This document shows, one piece after another, positions 4,655-5,973 of a DNA stretch of 5,973 nt. The stretch lies in the NCBI GenBank assembly GCA_910587505.1, contig CAJULD010000084.1:1-5973 (forward strand), written 5' to 3'. Position 1 is the stretch's first letter. Each line of letters starts with the position of its first letter. Under the pieces are notes generated by a model that was not told the origin of the DNA, made no database searches, and worked only from the letters and a program-made list of their open reading frames with translations. A program made the translations under genes and the position numbers. This stretch comes from an uncultured Oscillospiraceae bacterium. Lineage in GTDB: Bacteria; Bacillota; Clostridia; Oscillospirales; Oscillospiraceae.

Positions 4655-4683
4655 TGGACTTTACGCCGGAAATCAGGTATAAT
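4655..4683 (+). promoter_or_regulatory. Vegetative promoter of the RluA-family gene
   Basis: TGGACT (4655-4660, four of six), a 17-bp spacer and a perfect TATAAT (4678-4683). Transcription should begin near 4690, giving a short leader of about 29 nt that carries GAGGAGG at 4704-4710 before ATG 4719. Confidence 0.8.
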
Positions 4684-4718
4684 GGCCCTGGAAACGGGAA
4701 GCAGAGGAGGGGCGCACA

Positions 4719-5690
4719 ATGAAGGAACTGACCGTCGGGAAAAACGACGCGGGCCAGCGGCTGGACCGTTTTCTGTCCAAGGCCATGCCGCTGCTGCCAC
4801 CGGCGCTGCTGCAAAAATATATCCGGATCAGGCGGGTGAAGTGCAACGGCGCCCGCTGCCAGCGGGATCAGCGGCTCCGGACGGGGGACGTACTGCAGCT
4901 GTACATCAACGACGAATTTTTTGAGCAGCCCAGGGAGGACAATCTTTTCCTGACGCTTTTTCAGCCAAAGATGGACATCCTGTATGAGGATAGCAACATC
5001 CTGCTGGTGGACAAGCGGCCCGGCATGGTGGTCCACGCCGACGAGACGGAAAAGGTAAACACTCTCATCAATCATATCCAGGCGTATCTCTATCAGAAGC
5101 GGGAGTGGAGCCCCCGGCAGGAAAACGCCTTCGCGCCCGCGCTGTGCAACCGGATCGACCGCAATACCGGCGGGATCGTCATTGCCGCCAAAAATGCGGA
5201 GGCGCTGCGGATTCTTACCGCCAAGATCCGGGACAGAGAGATCACGAAAAAGTATCTGTGCGTCACTCTGGGCCGGATGGACCCGCCGGAGGGAAAAATT
5301 GAGTGCTTTCTCCTGAAGGATGAGGGGAAAAAGCAGGTCTCCGTCTATCGCCGCCCTGTTCCCGGCGGGAAGTCCGCCGTTACCCTTTACCGCACGTTGG
5401 AGAGCAGGGGGGAGCTGAGTCTGACGGAGGCGGAGCTGCTGACGGGGCGGACCCACCAGATTCGGGCCTCCTTTGCCGCCGCGGGCCATCCCCTCCTTGG
5501 GGACGGCAAGTACGGCAGGGGGGAGATAAACCGGCGGTATGGGGAGACCAGGCAGGCGCTGTACAGCTGCTTCCTGCGCTTTGACTTCCCCACGGACGCC
5601 GGCGCGCTGTCCTATCTGAGGGGAAGATCGTTTCAGACCCCGCGGATTCCGTTTGTTGAGAAATACTTTCCTGATGCTGCTTTTTCTTAA
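4719..5690 (+). CDS. RluA-family RNA pseudouridine synthase (S4 domain)
   Basis: Converts specific uridines in rRNA or tRNA to pseudouridine; cytoplasmic, 323 residues, normal for S4-containing RluA proteins. Residues 13-65 form the S4 RNA-binding domain (RLDRFLSKA to LRTGDVLQLYI). The catalytic domain spans about 85-315: ILYEDSNILLVDKRPGMVVH (87-106), the motif II active site NRIDRNTGG (144-152) with catalytic Asp147, LLTGRTHQIR (240-249), and GHPLLGDGKYG (256-266). The active site reads NRID instead of the commoner HRLD. All key residues are present. ATG 4719 has GAGGAGG at 4704-4710, eight nt upstream. It is transcribed alone from 4655-4683, divergent from the XRE block. The last codons form one arm of a palindrome at 5675-5703. 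Whether the target is 23S rRNA (RluC or RluD role) or tRNA cannot be told from the sequence. Confidence 0.95.
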   Translation: MKELTVGKNDAGQRLDRFLSKAMPLLPPALLQKYIRIRRVKCNGARCQRDQRLRTGDVLQLYINDEFFEQPREDNLFLTLFQPKMDILYEDSNILLVDKRPGMVVHADETEKVNTLINHIQAYLYQKREWSPRQENAFAPALCNRIDRNTGGIVIAAKNAEALRILTAKIRDREITKKYLCVTLGRMDPPEGKIECFLLKDEGKKQVSVYRRPVPGGKSAVTLYRTLESRGELSLTEAELLTGRTHQIRASFAAAGHPLLGDGKYGRGEINRRYGETRQALYSCFLRFDFPTDAGALSYLRGRSFQTPRIPFVEKYFPDAAFS

Positions 5691-5703
5691 AGAAAAAGCA
5701 GCA
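5675..5703 (+). terminator. Palindrome spanning the RluA-family stop codon, possible terminator
   Basis: TGCTGCTTTTTCTT (5675-5688) is the exact reverse complement of 5690-5703, so the mRNA could fold into a 12-14 bp stem. The 5' arm encodes the last residues and the TAA (5688-5690) is at the tip. On the plus strand A-rich sequence follows, not T, so classical termination is doubtful. A second small repeat, AGGGAA (5714-5719) with TTCCCT (5729-5734), comes next. Confidence 0.45.
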
Positions 5704-5909
5704 AAAAGAATTTAGGGAATTTTATATTTTCCCTCGCAGGAGCTTCCTGACCGTTCCGGGCGGCCTTTTGCAAAAGGTGGTGGAGTCTGGCTGTCAGGCC
5801 GCAGCAGGCGGCCCGCCCGGCAATGCCCTGGCGATGCGTTTTTCTGAATTTTCCATGGATAGGGCCGGAGGAAGAGGCAACACTACTTCCGTGAACCTGC
5901 ACGGCGGGC
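5691..5909. other. Non-coding spacer right of the RluA-family gene
   Basis: No ORF with a credible start and ribosome binding site was found on either strand. Apart from the palindromes at 5675-5703 and 5714-5734 and the folded element at 5756-5820, nothing is recognised between 5821 and 5909. Confidence 0.5.
5756..5820. repeat. Predicted three-way-junction element
   Basis: CCGGGCGG (5756-5763) and CCGCCCGG (5813-5820) pair as an 8-bp closing stem. Inside are two hairpins: a 14-bp palindrome CCTTTTGCAAAAGG (5764-5777) directly stacked on the closing stem, and GCCGC (5798-5802) with GCGGC (5808-5812), directly abutting its other arm. The linker between them (5778-5797) is unpaired. The order makes a compact cloverleaf-like fold. 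It could be a dispersed intergenic repeat, a structured RNA or a 3' end of the upstream message; no known class was recognised. Confidence 0.45.
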
Positions 5910-5938
5910 TTCACAAGTAAAAAGTCTAATGGTATAAA
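5910..5938 (+). promoter_or_regulatory. Strong promoter for a gene beyond the right edge
   Basis: TTCACA (5910-5915, five of six), a 17-bp spacer and TATAAA (5933-5938, five of six), with TGG at 5930-5932 as an extended -10. Transcription should start near 5945. An AAGGA at 5955-5959 may be the ribosome binding site of a gene starting after the window. An ATG at 5951 opens a frame to the edge but is too near the start point to be likely. Confidence 0.7.
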
Positions 5939-5973
5939 GTCAAGTAGGTGATGCAAGGAAAATTTGAGAAGAA

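Noticed and set aside
4596..5489. 297-codon minus-strand open frame opposite the RluA-family gene
   Set aside because: It is antisense to a gene with all catalytic motifs, shows no recognisable domain, and would cover the RluA-family promoter. Long shadow frames are expected in G+C-rich coding DNA.
1..5973. CRISPR array, integrase, transposase, toxin-antitoxin pair or defence enzyme
   Set aside because: No regularly spaced repeats and no such catalytic motifs were found on either strand. The XRE and zinc-ribbon genes alone do not make a toxin-antitoxin or defence system.

Overview
The window looks like chromosomal DNA from a G+C-rich, spore-forming clostridial Firmicute, plausibly an Oscillospiraceae relative of Flavonifractor or Intestinimonas. 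The grounds are AGGAGG-type ribosome binding sites, TATAAT-type promoters with 17-bp spacers, a long-form HPF, a YlmC/YmxH sporulation-family protein and high G+C in the housekeeping genes. The genus is an inference from general resemblance; no search was run.

Layout. (1) 1-1852, plus strand: the 3' part of one ABC permease gene and a complete second one, overlapping by ATGA. They are the paired membrane subunits of a BMP-type nucleoside/simple-sugar importer; the lipoprotein and ATPase genes should lie to the left. (2) 2037-2788, plus strand: a monocistronic hpf unit with a strong extended -10 promoter, a possible six-codon leader ORF whose stop overlaps the hpf start, and an intrinsic terminator about 110 nt past the stop. 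(3) 2789-3138: no credible gene, but a series of inverted repeats. (4) 3139-3423, minus strand: a YlmC/YmxH PRC-barrel protein behind a promoter resembling a forespore sigma-G site. (5) 3518-4573, minus strand: a small accessory block of two XRE-type HTH regulators and a zinc-ribbon protein. The zinc-ribbon gene overlaps the first regulator by ATGA. The block is somewhat less G+C-rich than its flanks. (6) 4655-5690, plus strand: an RluA-family pseudouridine synthase divergent from the regulators, with its own TATAAT promoter. (7) 5691-5973: no gene. It holds a palindrome at the RluA-family stop, a predicted three-way-junction element, and a strong promoter pointing off the right edge.

The permeases handle nutrient uptake, HPF dimerises and silences ribosomes in stationary phase, the RluA-family enzyme modifies RNA, and the YlmC-like protein belongs to a sporulation-associated family. 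They are neighbours rather than one pathway. The least ordinary part is the regulator/zinc-ribbon block. Its first regulator has a strong ribosome binding site but no ATG, GTG or TTG in frame at a usable distance. The second regulator's stop codon lies in the loop of its own terminator. I did not see a clear new multi-gene defence or mobile system; the unusual points are regulatory and architectural.
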